Both the position numbers and the translations under genes were made by a program. The notes under the pieces are model-generated. The model searched no databases. It was not told the origin of the DNA and was given only the letters and a program-made list of their open reading frames with translations. From an uncultured Clostridia bacterium (lineage in GTDB: Bacteria; Bacillota; Clostridia; Oscillospirales; CAG-382): a DNA stretch of 64,000 nt. Shown in pieces: positions 46,301-54,884 of this stretch. The stretch spans positions 1-64,000 of the forward strand of contig CANRIX010000004.1 in assembly GCA_947630765.1 (NCBI GenBank). Direction: 5' to 3'. Within the stretch, counting starts at the first letter, position 1; the number at the start of each line of letters is the position of its first letter.

Positions 46301-48821
46301 CTTATGGATGGACGGGACGGTTTATTCGTTCTCGGAACCGATCCGAGACGTATTTTACCGCTCCGGCAGTTTGTGGTTGATTGCAGGCGGGCGGCTCTAT
46401 CGGTCGGACGGTAATGTATGGGCGGATACCGGCATCGCTGCGGAAGCGGCGGCAGGAACGGCGAATCTGCTGGTCTGGCTGTCCGACGGGGCGCTTTCCG
46501 CACAGACCGCCAGAGGGGTCCGCAGCGTACCGTGCGACGCTTCGACGCTGTATACGGACGGCACGTACATTCTCGCGGACCGCGACGTGTACCGTGCTTC
46601 CGACCTTACGCTGCTCCGGCATTTGAGCGCGGAAGTGCTGGATCTGTCCGGCCGGACGGTCCTGCTGTCGAACGGACTGTACTCGCTTGATGACGATACG
46701 GTGGTTTTCCCGCTGGAACTCGGCGTGCTTTCGTCCTACGACGCGTGCCTCGGCGAGGCGTGCGGACTGGTGCTGCTGCATACGGGATCGCTTTCGGTTT
46801 CCGGGTATGATCACCCGATCTGGGAACTGCCGTCGATTTCCGGCGCCGACGACGGCGGGCGGTACGACGCGCAGACGGTCATTCGCTACGACCGCGGATA
46901 TGGGTACCTCGACGGGCAGACCTTCCGTTCTGGAACGCAAGTCACGGAACCGGGCATGCACACGTTTTTGCTCGTGCTTCCCAGCGGGATCCAATGCGTC
47001 CGCACGTTCACGGTGGTTCCGGCGGCGGAGCGGATCGCGTTCTTCAACGACCTATACCGCTGCTCCGTCGGGGACAGCGGACAGCTTCGCGTGCGGGTCT
47101 ATCCGACGAATGCGAACCCGGTTTCGGTGGTGTTTTCGTCGGACAGCGACTGTATCCGTTTGGAATCGGACGGTCGTTTCGTCGCGCAGTCGGTCGGTAC
47201 GGCGACTGTGACGGCTCGTAGTGCGGACGGGCGTTTGCGGGCGTCCTGCGTCGTCAGCGTGCAGTCGTCTCTCCTGCGCTTTGACGAAGAAAGCGGGTAT
47301 CGGATCGACCGCGAAAACGGTTTCCTCTACGGGGTACCGGCGGGGACGGAAGCGGAGGAACTGCTCTCCCACCTGCAATCGGACGGGACGCCCGAGCTTC
47401 CGTCAGGCGTCGTCGGGACCGGCGCGGTTCTGGCGCTGTTTGCGGAGGACGGGGCGGAGCTCGACCGCCTGACCGTCGTCGTGCAGGGGGACCTGGACGG
47501 CGACGGATACGTCACGTTGCTGGATCTGCGGTTGTTGGAGCAGGCGCTTTCCGGCGGAACGGAGATGGACGCCCTGTTTACCGCTTCGGCGGACATCAAC
47601 GAAAGCGGGGTCGTGTCGGACAAGGACGCGAACCTGCTGGAGCGGATGCTGCTGCGCGGCGAAGGGAATGCGGGACGCGGGATCCCGCCGTCCGGCAGGA
47701 CCGGGACGGTCGGAATGTTCCTCCCGTCGGTCGTGCAGACCGGCTCGACGCTGCATGTTACGCTCTACCTCAAGGACAGCACGCGCGCCTCCTGCGCGGG
47801 CTGCGAAGGGGTGAGCGGTCGGCTGGAATACCCGTCCGCGCTGACCTACCTCGGTGCGGAGACGTATGGCTGGGAGGTCTCGCTGTACGAATCCGGCGGC
47901 GCGGTTTCTTACCTCGCCTTTGGGGAGCGCTCGGAAGGGACGATTCCGCTCGTGACGCTGCGTTTTTCCGTCGACGCGGAAGCGGCCGGCGAAGCGTTTT
48001 CGCTGCGGCTGGACGGCGGCGTGGTGCTGCAAAAGGGCAAAGCGTGCGGGATTTCCGCGGAAACGGCGGAATTTGTCCCGACGGAACGGGTCTACGGCGA
48101 CGTGCAGCTGCATGTCGTCGGCATGACCGAGCCGTTTTCGCCGGAAAAAAAGACCTACGAGGTCTATCTGCCGGTCGGGACCCCGGCGCTGGATTATACG
48201 GTCGTCTATCCTGCCGGCGGGTCGGTGACGGTTCGGAATACGGTATTCGACCGAACGAACGAGCTTGACGCCGTCTTTACCTTCCGCCTGCCCAACGGGG
48301 AAAAGCTGACCTACACCATACACGCCGTTCGGGACGGCGCACCGCCGCCCGGGTCGGATGCGCGGCTCGCTTCGCTGACGGCGGAGGGGATCGCATTCCC
48401 GTTCTCCCCGTCGGTCACGCTGTACGAACTGACGGTGCCTTACGGGATCGAGCGGTTGGCCCTGCATTGGGAAACGATGGACGAGCAGGCGAGCGCCGTT
48501 TGCGATTCCCCGGCGCTTCTGCCCGGGAAGACGGCGAACGTGACGGTCACGGTCACGGCGGTGGACGGGACGCAGATCGTCTATACGCTGCGGGTCTACC
48601 GGCTTTTGGAGGGCGAATCGGAGATGCCGCCCGAAACGTCCGGCGCGTCCGTTTCGCCGCAGGGAGGAGCGTCCGTCTGGACGTGGGTGCTTCTCATTGC
48701 CGTCCTCGCGCCGTTGGTCGGCGGTTCGGTCGCTTTCCTGGTCCGCGCGGGGCGAAAGGAACGGAAGAAATCCGGCAAAAACGGAAAGGATGATCCAAAT
48801 GGAACAGAAGGAATGGCTTGA
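43347..48821 (+). CDS. Giant surface subtilase with dockerin, cohesin-like and cadherin-like modules
   Basis: The 1824-aa product has a signal helix (about 13-32), then a subtilisin (S8) domain with catalytic D185 (VLDTGVD), H220 (DGHGT), oxyanion N312 and S382 (NGTSYSAAL). A long beta-rich region with repeated GGVYRQPVRI/DDGGRYDAQTVI-type motifs follows, including probable propeller-like repeats. Next are a type I dockerin (about 1380-1438, DLDGDGYVTLLD and DINESGVVSDKD), a cohesin-like module (about 1451-1568), two cadherin-like beta-sandwiches (about 1581-1751), one transmembrane helix (~1776-1800) and a basic tail. I chose TTG 43347, nine bases after AGGAGAGGGGG, over an overlapping TTG at 43323. 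It overlaps the next gene by 23 bases. A cell-surface protease or scaffold is likely. Confidence 0.85.
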   Translation: MSGHAGAKAGVRSVLLLLVLALLLPAAYFVLPEGDLARPGAFAEEDSRRERALSAAMEQSTGEEPSRLSSSGTASPEGGEGVRCIVRFSETLSEEELSALLDGVNARPLAQSSERLFQVFLPDPDAFEAQYGDALLYLSEDRLLASSELPTDPKLAERTEYAQLNLFSAWERVTPSSDVLVAVLDTGVDRAHEELSGAQILSGYDVLQGSAGVSADRDGHGTSVIGLIAASANNGVGSAGVAYGVRILPIRIADKSKAIYSSDLISGIRFAADAGARIINLSLGGYEYSEAEYDAVRYALERGCILIAAAGNDGEKERAEDPVYPASYPGVIAVGSCGADGALSSFSQRSDTVDLLAPGENLLLLAADGEGENAYRYANGTSYSAALLSGVAALALSALDDGVRMNAEELEVLLADGRTRRVGVGYGPVDALQAVEDANLPIVTGVQDGATYTDRVTVHFNRGEAFLDGEEFFDGDMVFRSGGHTLVVDSGEFRRTVSFRILYTPASYEMNEGEHSVSFTYAGGDATLDGFPYVSGETITAPGWHLFRLTDPLGGTTEHPFYCDFRVPTVSGVTNGGVYRQPVRIRVAGSGSALLDGEELRGETVVSADGEHILTLSNAGTTRVIRFTLDTDVRRFENTVARSGVLCDAENGWYAVYSEMLIGLRVFDLETGEFLRFLDTETVRGTARIGGRLLIFGEWQLTVLDPTQMRTGGAVLASYEIRCDGFASVGGEVYCLSDGILYRVRPETGDWASPAGNFVLSPLLEANAEELYADGDTLWFYSIGENRFDRYADGEVTSFDLPFEAAGERKLFADGLLFCGGYAARTEDFMPVFTFEGNPLAVFDGLLFTTKAVYRLADGVLVGGYAGDISCVTREGEEVFVCGDAGGISRYPTENGFGFAPAGGTLLAETAESDRYTRFFTLYEQANAADSGAVGNRFGAVFSKERKLLLFRSGALEREVELPFSPAGICLSENGCAVWSADGNLLWMDGTVYSFSEPIRDVFYRSGSLWLIAGGRLYRSDGNVWADTGIAAEAAAGTANLLVWLSDGALSAQTARGVRSVPCDASTLYTDGTYILADRDVYRASDLTLLRHLSAEVLDLSGRTVLLSNGLYSLDDDTVVFPLELGVLSSYDACLGEACGLVLLHTGSLSVSGYDHPIWELPSISGADDGGRYDAQTVIRYDRGYGYLDGQTFRSGTQVTEPGMHTFLLVLPSGIQCVRTFTVVPAAERIAFFNDLYRCSVGDSGQLRVRVYPTNANPVSVVFSSDSDCIRLESDGRFVAQSVGTATVTARSADGRLRASCVVSVQSSLLRFDEESGYRIDRENGFLYGVPAGTEAEELLSHLQSDGTPELPSGVVGTGAVLALFAEDGAELDRLTVVVQGDLDGDGYVTLLDLRLLEQALSGGTEMDALFTASADINESGVVSDKDANLLERMLLRGEGNAGRGIPPSGRTGTVGMFLPSVVQTGSTLHVTLYLKDSTRASCAGCEGVSGRLEYPSALTYLGAETYGWEVSLYESGGAVSYLAFGERSEGTIPLVTLRFSVDAEAAGEAFSLRLDGGVVLQKGKACGISAETAEFVPTERVYGDVQLHVVGMTEPFSPEKKTYEVYLPVGTPALDYTVVYPAGGSVTVRNTVFDRTNELDAVFTFRLPNGEKLTYTIHAVRDGAPPPGSDARLASLTAEGIAFPFSPSVTLYELTVPYGIERLALHWETMDEQASAVCDSPALLPGKTANVTVTVTAVDGTQIVYTLRVYRLLEGESEMPPETSGASVSPQGGASVWTWVLLIAVLAPLVGGSVAFLVRAGRKERKKSGKNGKDDPNGTEGMA

Positions 48822-49404
48822 ACAGCTTGCCGGCAGTGCGCCGACGCCGGGCGGCGGCGGTGCGGCGGCGCTGGTCGGTGCAGTCGCGGCGGCGCTCGGG
48901 TCGATGGTCGCAAACCTGACGGTCGGCAAAAAGAAATATGCGCAGTACGAAGCGGACCTGCAACGGCTGCTCGCGGAAGCGGATTCCCTGCGCGAAAAGC
49001 TGTACGGGCTGATCCGCGCCGACGCGGAAGCGTTCGCGCCGCTGGCGGCCGCCTACGGGATCCCGAAGGACGACCCGTCCCGCGCCGAAACGCTCGAACA
49101 GGCGCTGCGCATCGCCGCAGAGCCGCCGATGGAGATGCTGCGCACCCTTTCCGGCCTGCCGGTGCTGCTGGAGGAACTCTATGAGAAGGGGAGCCGGCTC
49201 GCGTTGAGCGACGTGGGCTGCGCTGCGGCGTTTGGGGCGTCGGCGCTTTCCGGGGCGCTGCTGAACCTGCTTGTCAACACCCGCCTGATGCGGGAAAGCG
49301 CGTATGCCGCCGCGCTGGAGAGCGAAGCGCTCTCGCTTGAACGGGAAAACCGGGAAAAACTGCTCGTGCTGTATGCGCGTGTGGAGGAGGGACTGCGGAG
49401 ATGA
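48799..49404 (+). CDS. fchA: Methenyltetrahydrofolate cyclohydrolase / cyclodeaminase-type protein
   Basis: The 201-aa all-helical product has the cyclodeaminase signature APTPGGGGAAALVGAVAAALG near the N-terminus, then GSMVANLT. Stand-alone proteins of this family (FchA) hydrolyse 5,10-methenyl-THF to 10-formyl-THF in clostridia and acetogens. ATG 48799 follows GGAAAGG inside the end of the subtilase gene. It overlaps folD by four bases. The neighbouring FolD lacks cyclohydrolase residues, which supports this role. Confidence 0.85.
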   Translation: MEQKEWLEQLAGSAPTPGGGGAAALVGAVAAALGSMVANLTVGKKKYAQYEADLQRLLAEADSLREKLYGLIRADAEAFAPLAAAYGIPKDDPSRAETLEQALRIAAEPPMEMLRTLSGLPVLLEELYEKGSRLALSDVGCAAAFGASALSGALLNLLVNTRLMRESAYAAALESEALSLERENREKLLVLYARVEEGLRR

Positions 49405-50267
49405 CGGTCGGATGGAAGGGAGCGCCGGTCGCGAAGGCGCTGACGGAGTCGCTCGTCCCCCGCGTCGAAGCGCTGAAAAAGGGCGGCGTCCTGCCGACGC
49501 TCGCGGTCGTGCGGGTCGGGGAGCGGGAGGACGACCTCTCCTACGAACGGGGGCTCTGCAAGCGGTTCGCTTCGGCTGGCGCTGCGGTCCGCGTCGTCGC
49601 TTTGCCGGACGACGCGCCGCAGGAGGAACTGGAGAACACCGTCCGAACGCTGAACGGGGATGGCGGGGTGCATGGGATCCTGCTCTTTTCTCCGCTGCCG
49701 AAGCAATACGACGCGGAACGGGTGCGGGCGCTGCTTTCCCCCCGCAAGGACGTCGACTGCCTGACCGACGCGAACGCGTTCTGCGTCTACGCCAGTAAAT
49801 GCGGGCCGGGGCTTCCCGGATTTGCGCCCTGCACGCCGCAGGCCGTCGTCGAGCTTTTGGATTTTTACGGCTACGACCTGACCGGGAAGAACGTGACGGT
49901 CGTCGGGCGGAGCGCCGTGGTCGGCAAGCCGCTCGCGATGCTGCTGCTGCAGCGGAACGCGACCGTGACCGTCTGTCACACCCGCACGCGGGAACTGCCC
50001 GCCGTCTGCCGGAAGGCGGATCTGCTGGTCGTTTGCGCTGGAAAGGCGGGACTGATCGGCGAGGACTGCCTGCGTGAAGGCATGTGCGTCGTGGACGTCG
50101 GGATCCATGTCGTCGACGGAAAGCTCTGCGGCGACGTGGACGCGGTCGGCGCGTCCCGCATCCCGCTTGGCGCCTGCACGCCGGTGCCGGGCGGCGTCGG
50201 CGCGGTCACGACGGCGGTGCTGCTCAAGCATACGGTCGAAGCGGCGGAGTGCCGCGTAGGAAAATAA
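49401..50267 (+). CDS. folD: Methylenetetrahydrofolate dehydrogenase, FolD-like, cyclohydrolase residues missing
   Basis: The 288-aa product has the FolD two-domain layout and the Rossmann motif GRSAVVGKPLAM (~164-175) for NADP. In bifunctional FolD the cyclohydrolase uses a Lys four residues after a Tyr and a Gln in GILVQLPLP. Here Y48 is kept but the Lys is L52, and the Gln position is F96 (GILLFSPLP). The Asp in KDVD (D119) remains. Oxidation of methylene-THF is probably retained and cyclohydrolase lost. The gene overlaps fchA (ATGA), so the two proteins likely split the two steps. Confidence 0.88.
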   Translation: MTVGWKGAPVAKALTESLVPRVEALKKGGVLPTLAVVRVGEREDDLSYERGLCKRFASAGAAVRVVALPDDAPQEELENTVRTLNGDGGVHGILLFSPLPKQYDAERVRALLSPRKDVDCLTDANAFCVYASKCGPGLPGFAPCTPQAVVELLDFYGYDLTGKNVTVVGRSAVVGKPLAMLLLQRNATVTVCHTRTRELPAVCRKADLLVVCAGKAGLIGEDCLREGMCVVDVGIHVVDGKLCGDVDAVGASRIPLGACTPVPGGVGAVTTAVLLKHTVEAAECRVGK

Positions 50268-50285
50268 TGACGGAGGGACCCATTC

Positions 50286-51278
50286 ATGGAATACACGCAG
50301 CCTACTGATTTGAAGGAGTACGAAAGGAACGTCGCCCTTGCGCAGGAGGTCGTTCGGCAGGTCAACCGTGTGATCCTCGGCAAGCCGGAGGAAGTGCGGG
50401 AGGTCATGCTGACCTTCCTTGCGGGCGGACACGTCCTGCTCGAGGACATCCCCGGCGTCGGGAAAACAACGCTCGCGACGGCGTTCTCCAAAGCGATGCG
50501 GCTGGAATGCAGGCGTGTGCAGTTCACGCCGGACGTCATGCCGTCCGACCTGACCGGGTTTTCGGTCTACCGACGCGAGGAGGAAAAATTCGTCTACCGG
50601 CAGGGGAGCGTTTTCTGCAACCTGCTGCTGGCGGACGAGATCAACCGTGCGTCGCCAAAGACCCAATCCGCCCTGCTGGAAGTGATGGAGGAGCGGAAGG
50701 TCTCGGTCGAGGGCGTGACCCGTGAAGTGCCGGACCCGTTCCTCGTCATCGCGACGCAGAACCCGTTCGGCAGCGCCGGCACGCAGCTTTTGCCGGAATC
50801 GCAGGTGGATCGGTTCATGACGGCGCTTTCGCTCGGCTATCCGGGCGCGGACGAGGAGCTGACCATGGCGCAGACCGTCGGCGAAGGCAGCCGGACGGAC
50901 GCGGTCGAGCCGGTGTTCGGCTGCGAGGAGCTTTGCTCGATGCGGAGCCAGATCCATTCGGTCTATATGAAGGAGGACGTCGCCCGGTACCTCGTCGATC
51001 TGGTGCGGGAAACGCGGAACCACCCGCACCTCGAACGCGGCGCAAGCCCCCGCGCGACCATCGCGCTCGTGAAGATGGCGAAGAGTGCGGCGTGGTACGA
51101 CGGGCGGTTCTACGTCACGCCGCGGGACGTCGCCGGGCAGTTCGTCTACACGACCGCGCACCGCGTATCGCTGAACGAGAGCGCCCGCATGGCGAACCTC
51201 ACGCCGTCGCAGGTGCTCTTCGGGATCCTCGAAAAGGTCAAGCGTCCCGCCCCGCATGACAAGACGAAAGCCCAATGA
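50286..51278 (+). CDS. MoxR-family AAA+ ATPase
   Basis: The 330-aa product has Walker A EDIPGVGKTTL (K60), Walker B LLLADEINRASP (~116-127), a sensor in ATQNP, and the C-terminal lid with SPRATIALVKMAKS. MoxR ATPases act as chaperones for VWA or DUF58 partners and membrane proteins. The gene overlaps the DUF58 gene by four bases and belongs to the conserved MoxR-DUF58-transglutaminase cluster. It starts 18 bases after folD, so they may share a transcript. Confidence 0.92.
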   Translation: MEYTQPTDLKEYERNVALAQEVVRQVNRVILGKPEEVREVMLTFLAGGHVLLEDIPGVGKTTLATAFSKAMRLECRRVQFTPDVMPSDLTGFSVYRREEEKFVYRQGSVFCNLLLADEINRASPKTQSALLEVMEERKVSVEGVTREVPDPFLVIATQNPFGSAGTQLLPESQVDRFMTALSLGYPGADEELTMAQTVGEGSRTDAVEPVFGCEELCSMRSQIHSVYMKEDVARYLVDLVRETRNHPHLERGASPRATIALVKMAKSAAWYDGRFYVTPRDVAGQFVYTTAHRVSLNESARMANLTPSQVLFGILEKVKRPAPHDKTKAQ

Positions 51279-52339
51279 AGAAGTTCCTCTTTTTCGCGTT
51301 CGCCTGCTTCACGTTCTATTGGGCGAGCCGCTACCGCTCGCTCGCGCTTCTGTTTCTCTGCCTTGCGGAATTGCTGCTCCTGGTGCTTCTGTCGGTCCTG
51401 CCGCGATTGCTGAAGCGGAGGCTGTCGGTCCGCTTTCCGGCGAAGGAGGACGTCGCCGTGGCGGGGTCGGCGAAGCCGCTTCGCGTCACGGTGCGATCCG
51501 ATGGTCGTTTGCCGGTCAGCCGGGTCCGGGTGCGGCTGCGGATCTGGTACGAACGGAGCGACAAGGGGCTGGAAAGGAAGGTGTACGGCGGGGCGTCCGC
51601 CGGGGAGAACGACCTGCCGTTCGAGCTTTTGCCGCAGTACTGCGGCATGCTTTGCGTCCGCGCCGATCGGATCAGGGTGTACGACTACCTTTCGATGTTT
51701 TCCTCGTCCAAACGCGTCGACGCGGAGATGCGTATCGCGGTTTTTCCCCGCGAGCAGGCGCTGAAGATCAACTTTTCCGGCGTCGGGCAGGAGCGCATCG
51801 GGGAGCAGGACCGTCCGACGCGTGCACCTCGCGGTGAAACGTCCTCGGAGGTTCGCCGCATCCGCGAATACGTCCCGGGCGACCGCCTGCGGCACATCCA
51901 TTGGAACCAGAGCGCCAGGACCGACCGGCTGTGGGTGAAGGAATTTGCCCCGGAACCCGACCGACAGGTGGACGTGCTGCTGGACCTGCGCAGGGAGAAA
52001 CAGGCCGACGCGAAGGCGTGGAGCGACTTTTACCGCCTGCTTTCCGCGTTGATAGGCGGTCTTTTGCGGGAGGAAGCGTCCGTGTCGGTGCATTGGAAAC
52101 CGGAGGGCGCTTCGGTACCCCTGCAAAGGCAGGTGTCCGACCCGGGGGCGTGCCGGGAGCTTCTGCTTGCGCTCTACGGGACGGCGTTTTCGCAGGAGGA
52201 ATGGTGGGACCCGTCGGACGGGACCGCCCTGCGTTTGACGGCCGAACTCGCGCTGTACGCGGGCGAACGCCTGCTTTGCGGGTTCCACGCGGACAAACTG
52301 GACCAAGAATTGCGGGAACAGACGCTTTTGCTCGCCTGA
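51275..52339 (+). CDS. DUF58 protein
   Basis: The 354-aa product has two N-terminal hydrophobic helices (about 3-18 and 22-42), then a beta-rich part, and the DUF58 signature RRIREYVPGDRLRHIHWNQ (~193-211) followed by WVKEF. The family has a VWA-like fold and is the usual partner of MoxR ATPases. No enzymatic role is known. Confidence 0.9.
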   Translation: MKKFLFFAFACFTFYWASRYRSLALLFLCLAELLLLVLLSVLPRLLKRRLSVRFPAKEDVAVAGSAKPLRVTVRSDGRLPVSRVRVRLRIWYERSDKGLERKVYGGASAGENDLPFELLPQYCGMLCVRADRIRVYDYLSMFSSSKRVDAEMRIAVFPREQALKINFSGVGQERIGEQDRPTRAPRGETSSEVRRIREYVPGDRLRHIHWNQSARTDRLWVKEFAPEPDRQVDVLLDLRREKQADAKAWSDFYRLLSALIGGLLREEASVSVHWKPEGASVPLQRQVSDPGACRELLLALYGTAFSQEEWWDPSDGTALRLTAELALYAGERLLCGFHADKLDQELREQTLLLA

Positions 52340-52355
52340 CCGCGGAGAGGAGGGA

Positions 52356-54707
52356 ATGCCGATGAGCGGATTGAAATTCAGTGCCGGGAAGAAGCGGGAA
52401 AAGGAGAGCGGCCCGCTTTCGGTCGCGGTGCTGCCGCTGCTGCTTTGCGGGATCTGCGGGATCTTCCTGTTCCTGCGCGAACTGGAGACGTTCTCCTTTT
52501 CGCTGCTTTCGGCGTTCCTGACGGCTTTCGTGACCTGCGGGGCGCTCTGGGCGGCCTTTTCCTATCGCAGGAAGCTGTTCTATCTCCTGCTCGGCTGCGT
52601 CCCGCTGCTCTGCGGGTTGCTGCTCTTCTTCGGTTGGGAGGAGGTTCTGCTGGAAGGGACGATGCTCGTTCGCGGACTGAACGGCTCGTCGCTTCGGACG
52701 GACCTTCCGCTGTTCGCGTTCCTGTTTTCGCTGCTGCTGACGGTCCTGCTGTTCCTTTTGGAGTGCTGCCTGCGCTTCCATCTCCCGGCTGTGCTGCTGA
52801 CGGCGGCGCTGCTTGTCGCGTCGCCGCTGCTGGGCGTTTCCGTCGGGGTCGGAACCGTGTTTCTGCTCGCGGTGTTCCAGCTCGGCTTTTGGGCGTATGG
52901 GGCGGCGGGACGGAAGGGAAGACGCGTCCCGTCGGCGGGCCGTCTGGCGGGAAGGTGCGCACTCGCGCTCACGGCGGTGCTGCTGCTTTCTTCGCTGATC
53001 ACCCTGCCGCTCGCCTACCGTTACGAGCAGCCGCTCTACGGGTCTGTCGATGTGGCGGAAGGGTTCGTGCGGGACAACCTGCGCCATCTCCTGGGACGGG
53101 AAAGCAAGCCCGTCGTCGGCGGAAAGATCAACGGCGGCAACATTTACCACTTCGGCACCCGCCATCTCGAGCTTACGCTCGACCGCCAACCGACAAAATC
53201 CCTCTATCTGCGCGGATTCTCCGGCGGGGAATACCTCGGCGGGGACTGGGCGGAAGCGGACGACCGGCCGCTCGCGGAGGAGGTGCTGGGGTCGTACCTG
53301 CAGCTTGTGTCCGATTTTTTGGATTTGTCATATCCCTCGTCGAACCTTTCGGATGAAACGGTCAACGAAGCGCTGACGGACATCCCGAACTCCCTGTTCT
53401 ATCAGATGTACGATCCGTCGCGCAAAGCGGAGTATACGCTTAACGTGACGCACAGCGGCGGGGTTTACGAAACGGAATACCGGCCCTATCTGTCCATGCA
53501 GCATTCGACGTCCCATGACGCGTTCTATTTTTCCGTCCTTCAATTTCCGCCGGACCTTCCCGACGGACAGCCGTACCTGTTCACCTATTACGAGATCGGC
53601 GAAGATCCCATCGACTGGGAGCTTGCCGCTTTCCTGCCGAACATTGATGCGCAGACCCTCCGATTCTGCCAGCAGTGCCGCAGGGCTTACGGCGAGAAGG
53701 CCAGCGAGGTCTATACACAGGTCCCGGAAGGGACGCTGCCCCGTCTGCGCGAGCTCGTGCAGGAAATGCCTCTGACCGATCTGAACGAGATCACGACGTT
53801 TATCCTCTACACCCTCCACAGCAACACCACCTACACCGAAAAACCGGGCGGCTTTCCCTCCCGCTCGGACATCGCCGAATCCTTCCTGTTCGACCGGCAG
53901 ACCGGCTATTGCCAGCAGTATGCGCTGACGGCGACCCTGCTGTACCGGCTTTATGGCGTACCCGCCCGGTACGCGACCGGGTACCTCGTTTCGCCCGACA
54001 GCTTCACGACCGAGGGGGACGGGACATGGCATGCGGACGTTCTGGACTATTCCGCCCACGCGTGGACGGAGATCTATCTGGAGTCCGACGGCTGGGTGCC
54101 GGTCGAGGTGACCCCGGCGAGCGACGGGACGACGGTCGCGTCCTATCCCGGTTTCAGTCAGGAGGATTTTCAACGGATCCTGCTTTCCCACGGGTGGGAT
54201 CTGTCGGTCCCGAGCCTTGCGGCGAATCGGACGGGCGGATACGCGATCGGGAGCGGGGACGGATTCCTTGCGACGATCGGGCTGGACTGGATTTTGACGA
54301 GGGACGTCTGGCTGCTGCTGGGGATCGTCGTTTGCTTCGCGGCGGTCGTCCTGCCGCTGTGGATGCTTTCCCGGCGTTCGCGCCTGCTTTCGCTTGCGGA
54401 GAAAGGCGGCTGCTGCGCCATGTACGGGCGGCTCGTGGACCTGCTGCACTTCGGCGGACGGCTGAAGGACTTCGACGGGACGGAGGACGATTTCGCCGAA
54501 CGGCTCGCCGGGGCGACCTGCCTTTCGCCGGCGGAGACGGAAAAACTGCTCGACATCGTCAACCGGGCGGGCTACGGTCCGTTCCCGCCGGACGCGCAGA
54601 GCGTTTCGTTCGTCCGTTCGGCGTACCGCCGCGTCGCGGACGAGATCTATGCCTCCTTGCCGCCGCATCGAAAATTCTCCTTCCGCTGGCGCAAAGCATT
54701 CGTATAG
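52356..54707 (+). CDS. TgpA-type membrane transglutaminase-like protein
   Basis: The 783-aa product has about six N-terminal membrane helices (within 20-220) and an extracellular domain with the transglutaminase core: Cys in TGYCQQYALTATLLYRL (~519) and His in YSAHAWTEIYL (~567). The usual Asp is Glu in VPVEVTPA (~583). A single helix (~645-670) and a cytoplasmic tail end the protein. This layout fits TgpA-like proteins of the MoxR-DUF58 clusters, with a presumed role in cell-wall or surface protein processing. GAGAGGAGGG precedes the start. Confidence 0.88.
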   Translation: MPMSGLKFSAGKKREKESGPLSVAVLPLLLCGICGIFLFLRELETFSFSLLSAFLTAFVTCGALWAAFSYRRKLFYLLLGCVPLLCGLLLFFGWEEVLLEGTMLVRGLNGSSLRTDLPLFAFLFSLLLTVLLFLLECCLRFHLPAVLLTAALLVASPLLGVSVGVGTVFLLAVFQLGFWAYGAAGRKGRRVPSAGRLAGRCALALTAVLLLSSLITLPLAYRYEQPLYGSVDVAEGFVRDNLRHLLGRESKPVVGGKINGGNIYHFGTRHLELTLDRQPTKSLYLRGFSGGEYLGGDWAEADDRPLAEEVLGSYLQLVSDFLDLSYPSSNLSDETVNEALTDIPNSLFYQMYDPSRKAEYTLNVTHSGGVYETEYRPYLSMQHSTSHDAFYFSVLQFPPDLPDGQPYLFTYYEIGEDPIDWELAAFLPNIDAQTLRFCQQCRRAYGEKASEVYTQVPEGTLPRLRELVQEMPLTDLNEITTFILYTLHSNTTYTEKPGGFPSRSDIAESFLFDRQTGYCQQYALTATLLYRLYGVPARYATGYLVSPDSFTTEGDGTWHADVLDYSAHAWTEIYLESDGWVPVEVTPASDGTTVASYPGFSQEDFQRILLSHGWDLSVPSLAANRTGGYAIGSGDGFLATIGLDWILTRDVWLLLGIVVCFAAVVLPLWMLSRRSRLLSLAEKGGCCAMYGRLVDLLHFGGRLKDFDGTEDDFAERLAGATCLSPAETEKLLDIVNRAGYGPFPPDAQSVSFVRSAYRRVADEIYASLPPHRKFSFRWRKAFV

Positions 54708-54727
54708 AGCGCAAAACCGACAAAAAT

Positions 54728-54763
54728 GTTCCCGCCGAGATTGGTTCGGCGGGAACGCTTTTC
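54728..54763 (+). terminator. Terminator of the MoxR-DUF58-transglutaminase operon
   Basis: A perfect 11-bp stem (GTTCCCGCCGA/TCGGCGGGAAC) with a 7-base loop is followed by GCTTTTC. Confidence 0.85.
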
Positions 54764-54810
54764 TATTGTGGTAAAATCAGCGTCGTCAGGGCTTTTCTTT
54801 TTTACAAAAT

Positions 54811-54833
54811 CCCCCCGGATTCCGCCGGGGGGG
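54811..54833 (-). terminator. Terminator of spoIIP
   Basis: A CCCCCCGG...CCGGGGGG stem is followed on the minus strand by ATTTTG and further T. It lies about 50 bases after the spoIIP stop. Confidence 0.65.
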
Positions 54834-54884
54834 TGAAATTTTTGACGGCAAGACTGCATTCTCGCCGGTTTATATGGTATTCCG

